Source of the DNA: an uncultured Eubacteriales bacterium
GTDB taxonomy: Bacteria; Bacillota; Clostridia; Christensenellales; Borkfalkiaceae
DNA: 64,000 nt
Assembly (NCBI GenBank): GCA_905209085.1
Contig: CAJLRM010000006.1
Span: 124,001 to 188,000 of the forward strand
Direction: 5' to 3'
A model generated the notes under the pieces. That model was not told the DNA's origin and made no database searches. It saw nothing but the letters and a program-made list of their open reading frames with translations. Made by a program: the position numbers and the translations under genes. Positions 50,426 through 59,567 of this stretch are shown here, piece by piece (positions within the stretch are counted from its first letter, which is position 1; the number at the start of each line of letters is the position of its first letter).

Positions 50426-50449
50426 AACATAACGCAATTATGTTATAAT
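50426..50449 (+). promoter_or_regulatory. Second -10 element overlapped by a dyad
   Basis: AACATAA (50426-50432) and TTATGTT (50438-50444) form a perfect dyad whose right arm runs into TATAAT (50444-50449, extended -10 TG). This looks like a repressor site on a promoter. Confidence 0.55.
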
Positions 50450-50645
50450 AGAAACAAAACGAGAAAATCGCGGAGTAATTACGGACACTTTCGCGCCCCG
50501 CTCCGAACGGGACTTCGGCTGCGTTCTGATAAAAATAGAAGCGCAAATCGCTCGTAAACGGGGGCGCGCGGTGCTGTAAAGAAGTTTGGCTTTTGATGAT
50601 AGATAAGGAAATTAATCGAGGAATATAAAGGGCAATCAGTGTTGT

Positions 50646-50663
50646 AACAGCACTTATGCTGTT
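50646..50663. promoter_or_regulatory. Dyad just upstream of thyA
   Basis: AACAGCA (50646-50652), 4 nt, TGCTGTT (50657-50663), perfect 7-bp arms, 36 nt before the thyA ATG. Operator or small hairpin. Confidence 0.5.
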
Positions 50664-50698
50664 GTGATAAGATAAAAATAAAACAAAGGAAGTGCGGT

Positions 50699-51529
50699 AT
50701 GAGCAGAGCGGATAAAATTTTTGTGGAAAATATGACGGAGATTATGGAACACGGTTTTTGGGATACCGATTTAAACGTGCGTCCGCGCTGGGAGGACGGG
50801 ACTCCCGCGCATACGGTAAAAAAATTCGGGGTCGTCAATCGTTACGATTTAAGAGAGGAACTTCCCATTCTCACCATCCGACGCACGGCATTCAAATCCT
50901 GTATCGACGAACTCTTATGGATATGGCAGAAAAAGAGCAATAACATCCGCGATTTAAAATCTCATATCTGGGACAGTTGGGCGGACGAAAACGGCTCCAT
51001 CGGCAAGGCTTACGGGTATCAACTGGCTCAGAAATCAAAATATAAAGAAGGGGAGTTCGATCAGGTGGACAGGGTTTTGTTCGATCTTAAAAATAATCCT
51101 TCCAGCCGCCGTATCATGACGAATATTTACAACTTTGCCGATCTGCACGAGATGAATCTGTATCCCTGCGCCTATTCGATGACGTTCAACGTATCGGGGG
51201 ATACCCTCAACGGTATCCTCAATCAGCGCTCTAACGATATGCTGACGGCGAATAACTGGAACGTAATACAGTATTCCGTTCTGCTCATCATGCTCGCGCA
51301 GGTGTCGGGCTTAAAAGCGGGCGAACTTGTCCACGTCATTGCCGACGCGCATATTTACGACCGACATATCCCCATCGTCAAAGAGATTTTGGACAAGCCT
51401 CAACATCCCGCGCCCAAGCTCGTCGTCGACCCGGACGTTAAAAATTTTTACGACTTCACGGTGGACAGCTTCCGTCTTGAAAATTACGAATACGAGAAGC
51501 TGGATAGCAAGATCCCGGTGGCGATATGA
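50699..51529 (+). CDS. thyA: Thymidylate synthase
   Basis: This 276-residue enzyme makes dTMP from dUMP with methylene-tetrahydrofolate. It has the phosphate-binding and folate motifs RTAFKSCIDELLWIWQKKSN and IWDSWADENGSIGKAYGYQL, catalytic Cys157 in LYPCAYSMTFNV, QRSNDMLTANNWN for dUMP recognition, and ADAHIYDRHI. AAGGAAG precedes ATG 50699. Its stop overlaps the DHFR start by 4 nt, so thyA and folA form a coupled pair, which fits because ThyA turns the cofactor into dihydrofolate. Confidence 0.98.
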   Translation: MSRADKIFVENMTEIMEHGFWDTDLNVRPRWEDGTPAHTVKKFGVVNRYDLREELPILTIRRTAFKSCIDELLWIWQKKSNNIRDLKSHIWDSWADENGSIGKAYGYQLAQKSKYKEGEFDQVDRVLFDLKNNPSSRRIMTNIYNFADLHEMNLYPCAYSMTFNVSGDTLNGILNQRSNDMLTANNWNVIQYSVLLIMLAQVSGLKAGELVHVIADAHIYDRHIPIVKEILDKPQHPAPKLVVDPDVKNFYDFTVDSFRLENYEYEKLDSKIPVAI

Positions 51530-52026
51530 TCCGCGCGATCCTGCACGCCGACAAACATTGGGGAATCGGTAAAAATAATTCTCTCATGTTCTCTATCCCC
51601 CGGGATATGAAGTTTTTTCGTGAAACGACGAGCGGGAAGACGGTGGTGATGGGAGGAAATACCCTTCGCTCTTTTCCCGGCGGCAAGCCGCTTAAAAATC
51701 GCGTCAATATCGTACTTTCCAGGGGACAGGTAAGGGACGACTGTATCATCGTAAGGGATTTTGACGCTCTGAAAGAGGAGATGAAAAAGCGCGGAAGCGA
51801 GGATATTTACGTCATCGGCGGAGAGAGCGTCTATCGGGCGCTTTTGCCCTACTGCGAAGAAGTGCTCGTCACGAAAGTGAATGCCGACGGCGGCGCGGAT
51901 ACCTTTTTCCCCGATCTCGACGCGGACGAAAATTTCGAGCGCGCGGAAGAGAGCGAAGAGATAGCGGATAACGGCTTTGAGATCCGTTTTATGCGATACA
52001 GGAATAAAAAGGCCGAACGCCTGTGA
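51526..52026 (+). CDS. folA: Dihydrofolate reductase
   Basis: This 166-residue enzyme reduces dihydrofolate with NADPH, restoring the cofactor used by ThyA. Visible features are AILHADKHWGIGKNNSLMFS, the catalytic acidic/aromatic segment IPRDMKFFRETTSGKTVVMG, RNTLRSFPGG-like (GNTLRSFPGGKPLKNRVNIV) and the NADPH loop YVIGGESVYRALLPYCEE. Its ATG overlaps the thyA stop. Confidence 0.96.
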   Translation: MIRAILHADKHWGIGKNNSLMFSIPRDMKFFRETTSGKTVVMGGNTLRSFPGGKPLKNRVNIVLSRGQVRDDCIIVRDFDALKEEMKKRGSEDIYVIGGESVYRALLPYCEEVLVTKVNADGGADTFFPDLDADENFERAEESEEIADNGFEIRFMRYRNKKAERL

Positions 52027-52047
52027 AAGACATTTCAGGCAAAGGGC

Positions 52048-52088
52048 TTTCCGCGGAACCGGAAAAAGGGGTTTCGCGGAAATTTTTT
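52048..52088 (+). terminator. Terminator of thyA-folA
   Basis: A 13-bp stem with one G-U pair (TTTCCGCGGAACC at 52048-52060 and GGTTTCGCGGAAA at 52070-52082), then six T's. Confidence 0.93.
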
Positions 52089-52130
52089 GATGATTTTGCA
52101 AGAAAAATTCCGCAAACCCATGCGAATTTG

Positions 52131-52159
52131 TTGTCATAATCGTAAAAAAGTATTAAAAT
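52131..52159 (+). promoter_or_regulatory. Promoter of typA
   Basis: TTGTCA (52131-52136), 17 nt, TAAAAT (52154-52159). Confidence 0.75.
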
Positions 52160-52204
52160 AGTAAAGTTAAAAAGTTTTTATGAATTTATGAAGGAGAAAT
52201 TGTT

Positions 52205-54034
<1,830 letters not shown>

Positions 54035-54039
54035 AAGCG

Positions 54040-54067
54040 GAAAAGATGGCTTCTTTTCGCCGTTTTT
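54040..54067 (+). terminator. Weak terminator-like hairpin behind typA
   Basis: GAAAAGA (54040-54046) with TCTTTTC (54052-54058), then five T's after GCCG. Confidence 0.4.
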
Positions 54068-54136
54068 CCAAGTGTCTATAAAATGAGGAATTTGAAAGGG
54101 TTTGCCGGCTTCCGCAAAAGAAAAAATAGAAAACAG

Positions 54137-54166
54137 TCATAAAAAATAAGCGTTCCTGCATATCAT
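54137..54166 (+). promoter_or_regulatory. Possible sporulation (SigE-like) promoter of yabP
   Basis: TCATAAAA (54137-54144), 14 nt, CATATCAT (54159-54166) resembles the SigE pattern (-35 with ATA, -10 CATAnnnT). It ends 5 nt before ATG 54172. Confidence 0.4.
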
Positions 54167-54180
54167 ACGGTATGCAGGAA
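54153..54180 (+). repeat. Dyad over the yabP start codon
   Basis: TTCCTGCAT (54153-54161) and ATGCAGGAA (54172-54180) are perfect 9-bp inverted repeats with a 10-nt loop; the right arm begins with the yabP ATG. Confidence 0.75.
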
Positions 54181-54426
54181 ATTTTACATTCTTTGGATAT
54201 CGAACAACAGAAAAGCGTCACCGTCACGGGGATAGAAAGCGTGGCTTCCTTTTCCGAAAGCCAAATCGTGCTTTCCCTGTGCGGCAGCAATACCAAGCTC
54301 TATATCACGGGTACCGGACTGAAAATTACGGGCTTTTCCAAAACGAGCGGCACTTTCACGGCGACGGGGAGCGTCAACGGAGTGCGTTACGGCGGGAAGA
54401 GCCTCAGATCCAAACTGTTTAAATAG
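54172..54426 (+). CDS. yabP: Sporulation protein YabP
   Basis: This 84-residue protein has the YabP pattern: HSLDIEQQKSVTVTGIESVA, SFSESQIVLSLCGSNTKLYI, TGTGLKITGFSKTSGTFTAT and GSVNGVRYGG. In Bacillus it is needed for spore morphogenesis in the mother cell. The next gene is YabQ, which confirms the assignment. No ribosome-binding site precedes the ATG, which instead lies within a dyad and just behind a SigE-like -10. Confidence 0.88.
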   Translation: MQEILHSLDIEQQKSVTVTGIESVASFSESQIVLSLCGSNTKLYITGTGLKITGFSKTSGTFTATGSVNGVRYGGKSLRSKLFK

Positions 54427-54440
54427 AGCGGGGGCGGGCG

Positions 54441-54812
54441 ATGGATGCGGCGGATCAGATTTTCATTTTCCTCGTCTGCGTCCTCGTTGGCGTGGCGAGC
54501 GGACCTTTATACGAGCTTTGTTTCGTATTTCGTAAAATCGCGGGGGACAGGATAATCGCCGCGGTTATTTTCGACGCGCTGTACTTTTTGCTGTTCGCGG
54601 CGATATGCGTTTTCACGGCGGTTTTGTTTTCCTTTCCCGATTTTCGGGTATATATGTACCTCGGGAATCTTCTGGGACTGGTATTATATTTAAAAAGTAT
54701 TCATAGAATAGTTGCTTTTTTGTGGAAACTATGCTATAATAAAGCTAGAAAAGTAATAAAAAGGCGAAAAATCACGAAAAACACAAAGAAAAAAGAGGTG
54801 CATTCCCTATGA
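54441..54812 (+). CDS. yabQ: Spore cortex biosynthesis protein YabQ
   Basis: This 123-residue membrane protein has three hydrophobic segments (IFIFLVCVLVGVASGPLY, IAAVIFDALYFLLFAAICV, LGNLLGLVLYLKSIHRIVAF) and a very basic C-terminus, in line with YabQ. It sits in the mother-cell membrane around the forespore and is needed for cortex formation. The start is 14 nt after yabP, with only GGGGGCGGGCG before it. Its stop overlaps the divIC-like start by 4 nt. Confidence 0.88.
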   Translation: MDAADQIFIFLVCVLVGVASGPLYELCFVFRKIAGDRIIAAVIFDALYFLLFAAICVFTAVLFSFPDFRVYMYLGNLLGLVLYLKSIHRIVAFLWKLCYNKARKVIKRRKITKNTKKKEVHSL

Positions 54813-55087
54813 CGCAGGAAAAATTGAAACGGGTAGTTACCGCGGCTGCGGTAGCGGGGACGTTGATTGTCGTCTGCCTGCTTGCCGTTATTGTGTACCA
54901 AATCGTTCATATGATCGTGTTAGACAACAGAATAAAAAAGGTGGAAGCCGAAACTTCGTATTACGAGGAACAAATCAAGAAAGGCGAGAACGATTTGAAT
55001 TATTATCTCAGCGACTTGTATCTGGAACAAGCCGCGCGTGAACATCACTTTATCAAACCCGAAGATATCGTAGGGGGCAATCCATGA
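54809..55087 (+). CDS. divIC: FtsB/DivIC-family septum formation protein
   Basis: This 92-residue protein has one membrane segment (about 12-33, AAAVAGTLIVVCLLAVIVYQ) and an external coiled coil (NRIKKVEAETSYYEEQIKKG) ending YLEQAAREHHFIKPEDIV, typical for DivIC/FtsB, which joins FtsL and DivIB in the divisome. It overlaps both neighbours by 4 nt (ATGA), so yabQ, this gene and ppx are one coupled unit, the usual yabP-yabQ-divIC order. Confidence 0.88.
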   Translation: MTQEKLKRVVTAAAVAGTLIVVCLLAVIVYQIVHMIVLDNRIKKVEAETSYYEEQIKKGENDLNYYLSDLYLEQAAREHHFIKPEDIVGGNP

Positions 55088-55947
55088 ATAAAATTGCCGT
55101 AATAGACATCGGCTCTAATTCCGTTCGCCTCATGCTTGTGGCGGACGGAAAAGTTTTATATAAGGCGCTCAATACCACCCGCCTCGGCGAGGGGCTCGCT
55201 TCCTCTCCCCGTTTAAAGAGCGAAGCGGTCGCGCGCACGGCTGCGGCCGTCGCGGAATTTTTCCGCAGGGCAAAAGCCGAGGGCGCCTCTTTCGTATGCG
55301 CTTTCGCTACGGCGGCGGTACGCACGGCGGAAAACGGCGCGGAATTTGTTAGCCTCGTCAAGGAATCTTGCGGCTTGGAAGTGGACGTCATTTCCGGCGA
55401 GGAAGAGGCGGAAATCGGCATTTTGGGGGCTTTGGGAAACGACGACGGGGGAATTGTCGACGCGGGCGGCGCCAGCACGGAGATCATCGTCAGAAAAGGC
55501 GGCTTGGTTCTCTATAAAAAGAGCGTGAATATCGGAGTCGTGCGCCTTAAAGATATGTGCGGCGCGGACAGAAACAAGCTGGAAGAGGCGGCGAAGGCCG
55601 CGGCGGAAAGCTATGGGAAAGTCCCCTGCGGCGTACCCATGTACGCAATCGGCGGCACGGCGACCACTTTGGCGGCAGTGTTGCTGGAAATGAAAGAGTA
55701 CGACCCTTCGCGCATTACGGGAACCGTAATTACCGTGGAGAAGATCCGTTTCCTGGCGGAAAAACTGACGGCGATGAGCGCGAAGGAAATCGCCGCCCTT
55801 CCGGGCGTTCCCGCAAAGCGAGCGGACGTTTTGGGCGGAGGCGCGGTGCTCTATTGCGTACTGATGGACAAGCTCGGTTTTTCGCAGATCGTTGTCAGCG
55901 ACAGCGACAATCTGGAAGGCTACGCGAAAAAACACGGACTTTTGTGA
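55084..55947 (+). CDS. Ppx/GppA-family phosphatase (short form)
   Basis: This 287-residue protein belongs to the exopolyphosphatase/pppGpp phosphatase family with the ASKHA fold: IDIGSNSVRLMLV at the start, TAAVRTAENGAEFV, EEEAEIGILGALG, DAGGASTEIIVRKGG and the late ALPGVPAKRADVLGGG. It has only the two-domain core of about 300 residues and lacks the C-terminal HD-like extension of E. coli Ppx. It would hydrolyse polyphosphate or pppGpp; a small alarmone synthetase lies 1.2 kb downstream. Confidence 0.92.
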   Translation: MNKIAVIDIGSNSVRLMLVADGKVLYKALNTTRLGEGLASSPRLKSEAVARTAAAVAEFFRRAKAEGASFVCAFATAAVRTAENGAEFVSLVKESCGLEVDVISGEEEAEIGILGALGNDDGGIVDAGGASTEIIVRKGGLVLYKKSVNIGVVRLKDMCGADRNKLEEAAKAAAESYGKVPCGVPMYAIGGTATTLAAVLLEMKEYDPSRITGTVITVEKIRFLAEKLTAMSAKEIAALPGVPAKRADVLGGGAVLYCVLMDKLGFSQIVVSDSDNLEGYAKKHGLL

Positions 55948-55969
55948 GTCCTATAACAAGGAGAAGGGA

Positions 55970-57052
55970 ATGAAGCGCGTTTTCGGGAAAATATATGCGG
56001 CGCTGCTGCTGATTCTGATGGCGGCAGGCGAAAGCTTCGTGATTTTTTATTTCGCATGGTTTAAGGGGACGAACCGCGTTGCCGCCGTTTCTCTGGGGCT
56101 TGCGGGGTGGCTTCTTTCCTGCGTACTCGCGCCGACAATTCACGAACTCGGGCATATCGTCGCCGCAAAAAAGCAGGGGATGCGCCTGAAAATGAGCAAA
56201 TTTTCTTTTTTCCGTTTGTCGGAGAGTGCCGGAAAACTGCGTTTTTCTTTCGCCTCGCCGTTTGCCGCGGAGGAAACCCAATGCGTCCCTTTAATGGGCG
56301 GCGGCATGAAAAAGCGGGCGATCCTCTATACGGCGGGCGGACTGATAGGAGGCGGCGTCTACTTGCTTATCGTATTGCTTGCGGCGCTTCTTACGGGGCT
56401 GTTTTCTAAAAACGCTTCCTTTCTTTTTTGGGGCGGCGTACCCTATGCGGCATACCTGCTCCTGCTCAACGCCCTGCCTTTCGTCTACGGCGAGGGCAAG
56501 ACGGACGCGGCTGTCCTGAAAGGAATCGTAAAAGAGGCGGGCGCCGAAAAAGCGATGGTATACGCGATGGAAATTTACGGGGAATTGTCCGAAGGCAAAA
56601 GTTTTTCCGAAATAGACGAAAAATACTATTTCGATCTGCCTCAGCTGCCCGAGGACGAACCCATGTATGCGATGACCTTGGACCTGCGCTATCGGTATTA
56701 CGTAGAAAAAGGGGATATGAAGAACGCCGCGGACTGTCTTAACCGCCTGGCGGCGTCCGCGCAATATCTTCCGCAGGCGCAGTTTGACGAAGTGGCTGCG
56801 GAGCTCGTCTATATGCACAGCCTGAACAAAGATACGGAACGCGCGGAAGAGAGCGGAAAGCTGTGCAAAGAGTATCTCGGAAAAGATACGGCGCAGGCGA
56901 AACGGATCCTCGCGGCGTACTGCGCGATGCTGGGCAAAACGGAGGAGATGAAGGCTCTCAAAGCACAGGCGGAAAACTGTCTTTCCCGCGAGGATACGGA
57001 GGGTATAAAAAAGTTTGAAAAAATACTGCTTTCTCGAATCTGCGAAGCCTAA
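55970..57052 (+). CDS. M50-like membrane metalloprotease with helical repeat tail
   Basis: This 360-residue protein has about five membrane segments in its first 180 residues. The zinc motif HELGH (His58-His62) lies in a hydrophobic helix (CVLAPTIHELGHIVAAKKQG), and NALPFVYGEGKTD near 168-180 stands where M50 enzymes carry their third metal ligand (Asp). Residues about 190-360 form a soluble helical region with TPR-like spacing (AVLKGIVKEAGAEKAMVY, YYVEKGDMKNAADCLNRLA). The order suggests a site-2-protease-like enzyme controlled through its repeat domain. ATG 55970 follows AAGGAGAAGG. Confidence 0.85.
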   Translation: MKRVFGKIYAALLLILMAAGESFVIFYFAWFKGTNRVAAVSLGLAGWLLSCVLAPTIHELGHIVAAKKQGMRLKMSKFSFFRLSESAGKLRFSFASPFAAEETQCVPLMGGGMKKRAILYTAGGLIGGGVYLLIVLLAALLTGLFSKNASFLFWGGVPYAAYLLLLNALPFVYGEGKTDAAVLKGIVKEAGAEKAMVYAMEIYGELSEGKSFSEIDEKYYFDLPQLPEDEPMYAMTLDLRYRYYVEKGDMKNAADCLNRLAASAQYLPQAQFDEVAAELVYMHSLNKDTERAEESGKLCKEYLGKDTAQAKRILAAYCAMLGKTEEMKALKAQAENCLSREDTEGIKKFEKILLSRICEA

Positions 57053-57125
57053 AAGAATATAAAAGCGGGAAGCCGTTTGGTGAACATCTCGTTCGTGAAT
57101 AAAGTGTGAAAAAATCCGATCTCTG

Positions 57126-57153
57126 TTGATTTTCCGTTCCTATCGGGTATAAT
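57126..57153 (+). promoter_or_regulatory. Promoter of the alarmone synthetase gene
   Basis: TTGATT (57126-57131), 16 nt, TATAAT (57148-57153). Confidence 0.8.
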
Positions 57154-57185
57154 ATATATGGTAGGAAAAAGTTGGGGAGGAAAGG

Positions 57186-57863
57186 ATGCTGAAAAAGGAC
57201 TTTTACGGGAACGTCACATTTGAGGCGGGGAAGGGGCCCGACGCGCCTTTTATCAAGGAATATATGCGTTTAAAGCCCCTATATTCGGGGGCGCTGAAAA
57301 CGGCGTGCGCCAAGTTTGAAATACTCGACGACGAGTTCAGCATGATCCAGGGGCACGATCCTATACATAACATCGAAAGCCGCTTAAAGACTGCGGAGAG
57401 CGCTTATGAAAAGCTGAGAAGGCGGGGCTATGAACAGACTCCGCAGAATCTTTCCAAATTGACGGATATCGCGGGCGTGCGCGTCGTTTGCGGCTACATC
57501 GAAGATATTTATAAGATCGCCCGCGTTTTCCTCAATCAGACGGGCGTTCGCCTTTTAAAGGAAAAGGATTATATTAAAACTCCAAAGTCAAACGGTTACA
57601 GAAGTCTGCATCTGATCGTGGAAATTCCCGTTTCGCTTTCGACGATTCAGATGGGCGTACCCGTCGAGATACAGCTGAGGACGATTTCCATGAATATGTG
57701 GGCAAGTCTTGAACACGAGGTTTCCTATAAAGTCAACTCTGACCTGGTGGACTCCTACAAGAAAGAATTAAAAGCCTGCGCGGACGATCTATACGCGGTG
57801 GAGGAAAGGATGCAGAAAATATGCCACAGCATCCGCGAATGCCCGTGTAAAACGGAAAACTAA
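57186..57863 (+). CDS. Small alarmone synthetase (RelQ/YjbM type)
   Basis: This 225-residue protein is a stand-alone RelA/SpoT synthetase domain that makes (p)ppGpp from ATP and GDP or GTP. The motifs are HNIESRLKTAESAYEKL, LTDIAGVRVVCGYIEDIY, PKSNGYRSLHLIVEI, VPVEIQLRTISMNMWASLEH. There is no hydrolase or TGS domain. GGGGAGG precedes the ATG. Its stop is 3 nt before the start of the hydrolase at 57867. Confidence 0.94.
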   Translation: MLKKDFYGNVTFEAGKGPDAPFIKEYMRLKPLYSGALKTACAKFEILDDEFSMIQGHDPIHNIESRLKTAESAYEKLRRRGYEQTPQNLSKLTDIAGVRVVCGYIEDIYKIARVFLNQTGVRLLKEKDYIKTPKSNGYRSLHLIVEIPVSLSTIQMGVPVEIQLRTISMNMWASLEHEVSYKVNSDLVDSYKKELKACADDLYAVEERMQKICHSIRECPCKTEN

Positions 57864-57866
57864 AAA

Positions 57867-58907
57867 ATGAGTTACGCGAAAGAAAAAGAAAAAATCCGGC
57901 GAAAACATCGGAAAATCAAGTATGCCGTCGTTACGATTCTTATGATTGCCGTCGCGGGAGTGTGTATATTTTCCTGGTTCGTTCCTCCGTCTTCGTGGAA
58001 ATATTACGTAAGTCTTCCCGATGTTTCAAAACGGAGAGAAGGGGAACTTCGGATCCATTTTCTCGACGTGGGACAGGGCGACTGCACGCTGTTGGAATTT
58101 CCCGACGGTCAGACGATGCTGATAGACGGCGGCGACGGGCAAGAGCGAAACACCGCCGCCGTTTTGCGCTATCTCAACGCTTTGAAGATAAAACGGCCGG
58201 ATTTTCTGTTGCTTACGCATTCCGATTCCGATCATTGCGGCGGTTTGGCCAAAATTTTAAAGATGAAGGGTGCGGGCACGATTTACCTTCCCGCGATAAA
58301 CAATTATTATATCAACGACGAATACGCCGCGTTTCGAGAAGTGATTTTGACGGAGAAGTATCATTCTGTCGATTCTCGGCGGTACTTGCAGATAGTGTCG
58401 AATTCGGCCGCCTATCCGTACACCCTTACTTTCCTTTGGCCATATCGCGCAGGAAATCCCGGAAGTCCGTACGATAAGGTAAACGGCGGCGAGTATACGG
58501 AGGACGATCTCAACGATTGTTCCGCCGTGGTCTGGCTGGATTATTTCGGGACGAGCGCACTGTTTTGCGGGGACGCCACTTCCAGGGTGGAAAAAATACT
58601 GATGCAGGATTACGAAGGAGATTTTTTTAAAGGATACGGAGTGGAATTAGACAACACGGAAATTCTCAAAGTTTCTCATCACGGCAGCGCTTCGGGCACG
58701 AGTCGGGAGTTCATGGAATTTCTCGGCGTGGAAACCGCGGCCATCTCCTGCGGAAAAAACAATCCTTACGGGCATCCTTCCGCCGAGGCGTGCGGCGCTT
58801 TGGAATCCGTGGGCGCGGAGATTTACCGCACGGATCGTCAGGGAAATATCGTCGTCACCATTTCCTCGGGCGGGAAATATCGCACACACGCGCAGTACGC
58901 GGCTTAA
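57867..58907 (+). CDS. Membrane-anchored metallo-beta-lactamase-fold hydrolase (ComEC C-domain-like)
   Basis: This 346-residue protein has one N-terminal membrane segment (about 17-37) followed by an MBL-fold domain that resembles the C-terminal nuclease-like domain of ComEC/Rec2: FLDVGQGDCTLLEF, LTHSDSDHCGGLAKILK, FCGDATSR, EILKVSHHGSASGTSREFME and ISCGKNNPYGHPS. Stand-alone forms are secreted or membrane-anchored hydrolases, probably acting on nucleic acids or phosphodiesters. No ribosome site is seen; it lies 3 nt after the synthetase stop and is probably translated by coupling. Confidence 0.9.
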   Translation: MSYAKEKEKIRRKHRKIKYAVVTILMIAVAGVCIFSWFVPPSSWKYYVSLPDVSKRREGELRIHFLDVGQGDCTLLEFPDGQTMLIDGGDGQERNTAAVLRYLNALKIKRPDFLLLTHSDSDHCGGLAKILKMKGAGTIYLPAINNYYINDEYAAFREVILTEKYHSVDSRRYLQIVSNSAAYPYTLTFLWPYRAGNPGSPYDKVNGGEYTEDDLNDCSAVVWLDYFGTSALFCGDATSRVEKILMQDYEGDFFKGYGVELDNTEILKVSHHGSASGTSREFMEFLGVETAAISCGKNNPYGHPSAEACGALESVGAEIYRTDRQGNIVVTISSGGKYRTHAQYAA

Positions 58908-58957
58908 ACGCGGAAAGGGAAAGAAACTTCTTCCTTGGGAAAAGCAAGAGAAAAGAT

Positions 58958-59422
58958 ATGGAAAAAACGAATGCAATGCGCCTTTTGGACGCCAAAAAGA
59001 TCGGGTATACGGCGCGGGAATATTCCGCGGAACTCACCGACGGCGAAGAAGTGGCGGCGGCGCTGAAAGAGGAAAAGGAGAGGGTTTTTAAAACGCTGGT
59101 GACGGCGGGGAGCGATAAAAATTATTACGTATTCGTCATTCCCGTTTCGGAAACTTTGGATCTTAAAAAAGCGGCGCGGGCGGCGGGAGTCAAGAGCATT
59201 GCCATGCTTCCCGCAAAGCGGCTTTTTCCGCTGACGGGATATGTCCACGGCGGCTGTTCGCCCGTCGGTATGAAAAAGCAGTTCAGAACTTTTATCGAAG
59301 AAACGGCGCAGTTGTTCGATACGATCTTTTGCAGCGGGGGACGACTCGGCTGCAATATCGAAATTTCTCCCGATTCTCTTCTCGACGCGGTCGGAGGAAC
59401 TTATGCCGGATTGACCGTTTGA
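58958..59422 (+). CDS. ybaK: YbaK/EbsC-type aminoacyl-tRNA deacylase
   Basis: This 154-residue protein belongs to the YbaK group that clears mischarged Cys-tRNA-Pro: MEKTNAMRLLDAKKIGYTAR, VFKTLVTAGSDKNYYVFVIP, LKKAARAAGVKSIAMLPAK, GYVHGGCSPVGMKK and FDTIFCSGGRLGCNIEISP. Length and motifs are complete. The start at 58958 is the first family position, although only a weak AAGAGAAAAG site precedes it. Confidence 0.93.
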   Translation: MEKTNAMRLLDAKKIGYTAREYSAELTDGEEVAAALKEEKERVFKTLVTAGSDKNYYVFVIPVSETLDLKKAARAAGVKSIAMLPAKRLFPLTGYVHGGCSPVGMKKQFRTFIEETAQLFDTIFCSGGRLGCNIEISPDSLLDAVGGTYAGLTV

Positions 59423-59473
59423 ACAAAGGACGAAAAAAGCGCAGCCTGAGAAAAGCAATATAAAATAAAGAAC

Positions 59474-59513
59474 AAGCCCCTCCAAACGTAGTTTCGTTTC
59501 GAGGGGCTTTTGT
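59474..59513. terminator. Bidirectional terminator between ybaK and the GGDEF-EAL gene
   Basis: AAGCCCCTC (59474-59482) and GAGGGGCTT (59501-59509) with a second small hairpin in the loop, T-rich behind. Confidence 0.85.
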
Positions 59514-59567
59514 CTAAGATTGTATCCCGTTTTATGTAGCAAAGTCGTCGTTTGGGTATGGTCCGCC

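Larger units (their letters stand above)
50073..50698. other. Long leader region of thyA with promoters and dyads
   Basis: No gene is present in these 626 bp. The region holds two promoter-like elements (50342-50370, 50444-50449), three perfect dyads (50374-50416, 50426-50444, 50646-50663) and a possible long-range stem (50492-50500 with 50559-50568). This points to a regulated or structured leader for the folate/thymidylate genes, or to an unannotated small RNA. Confidence 0.55.
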
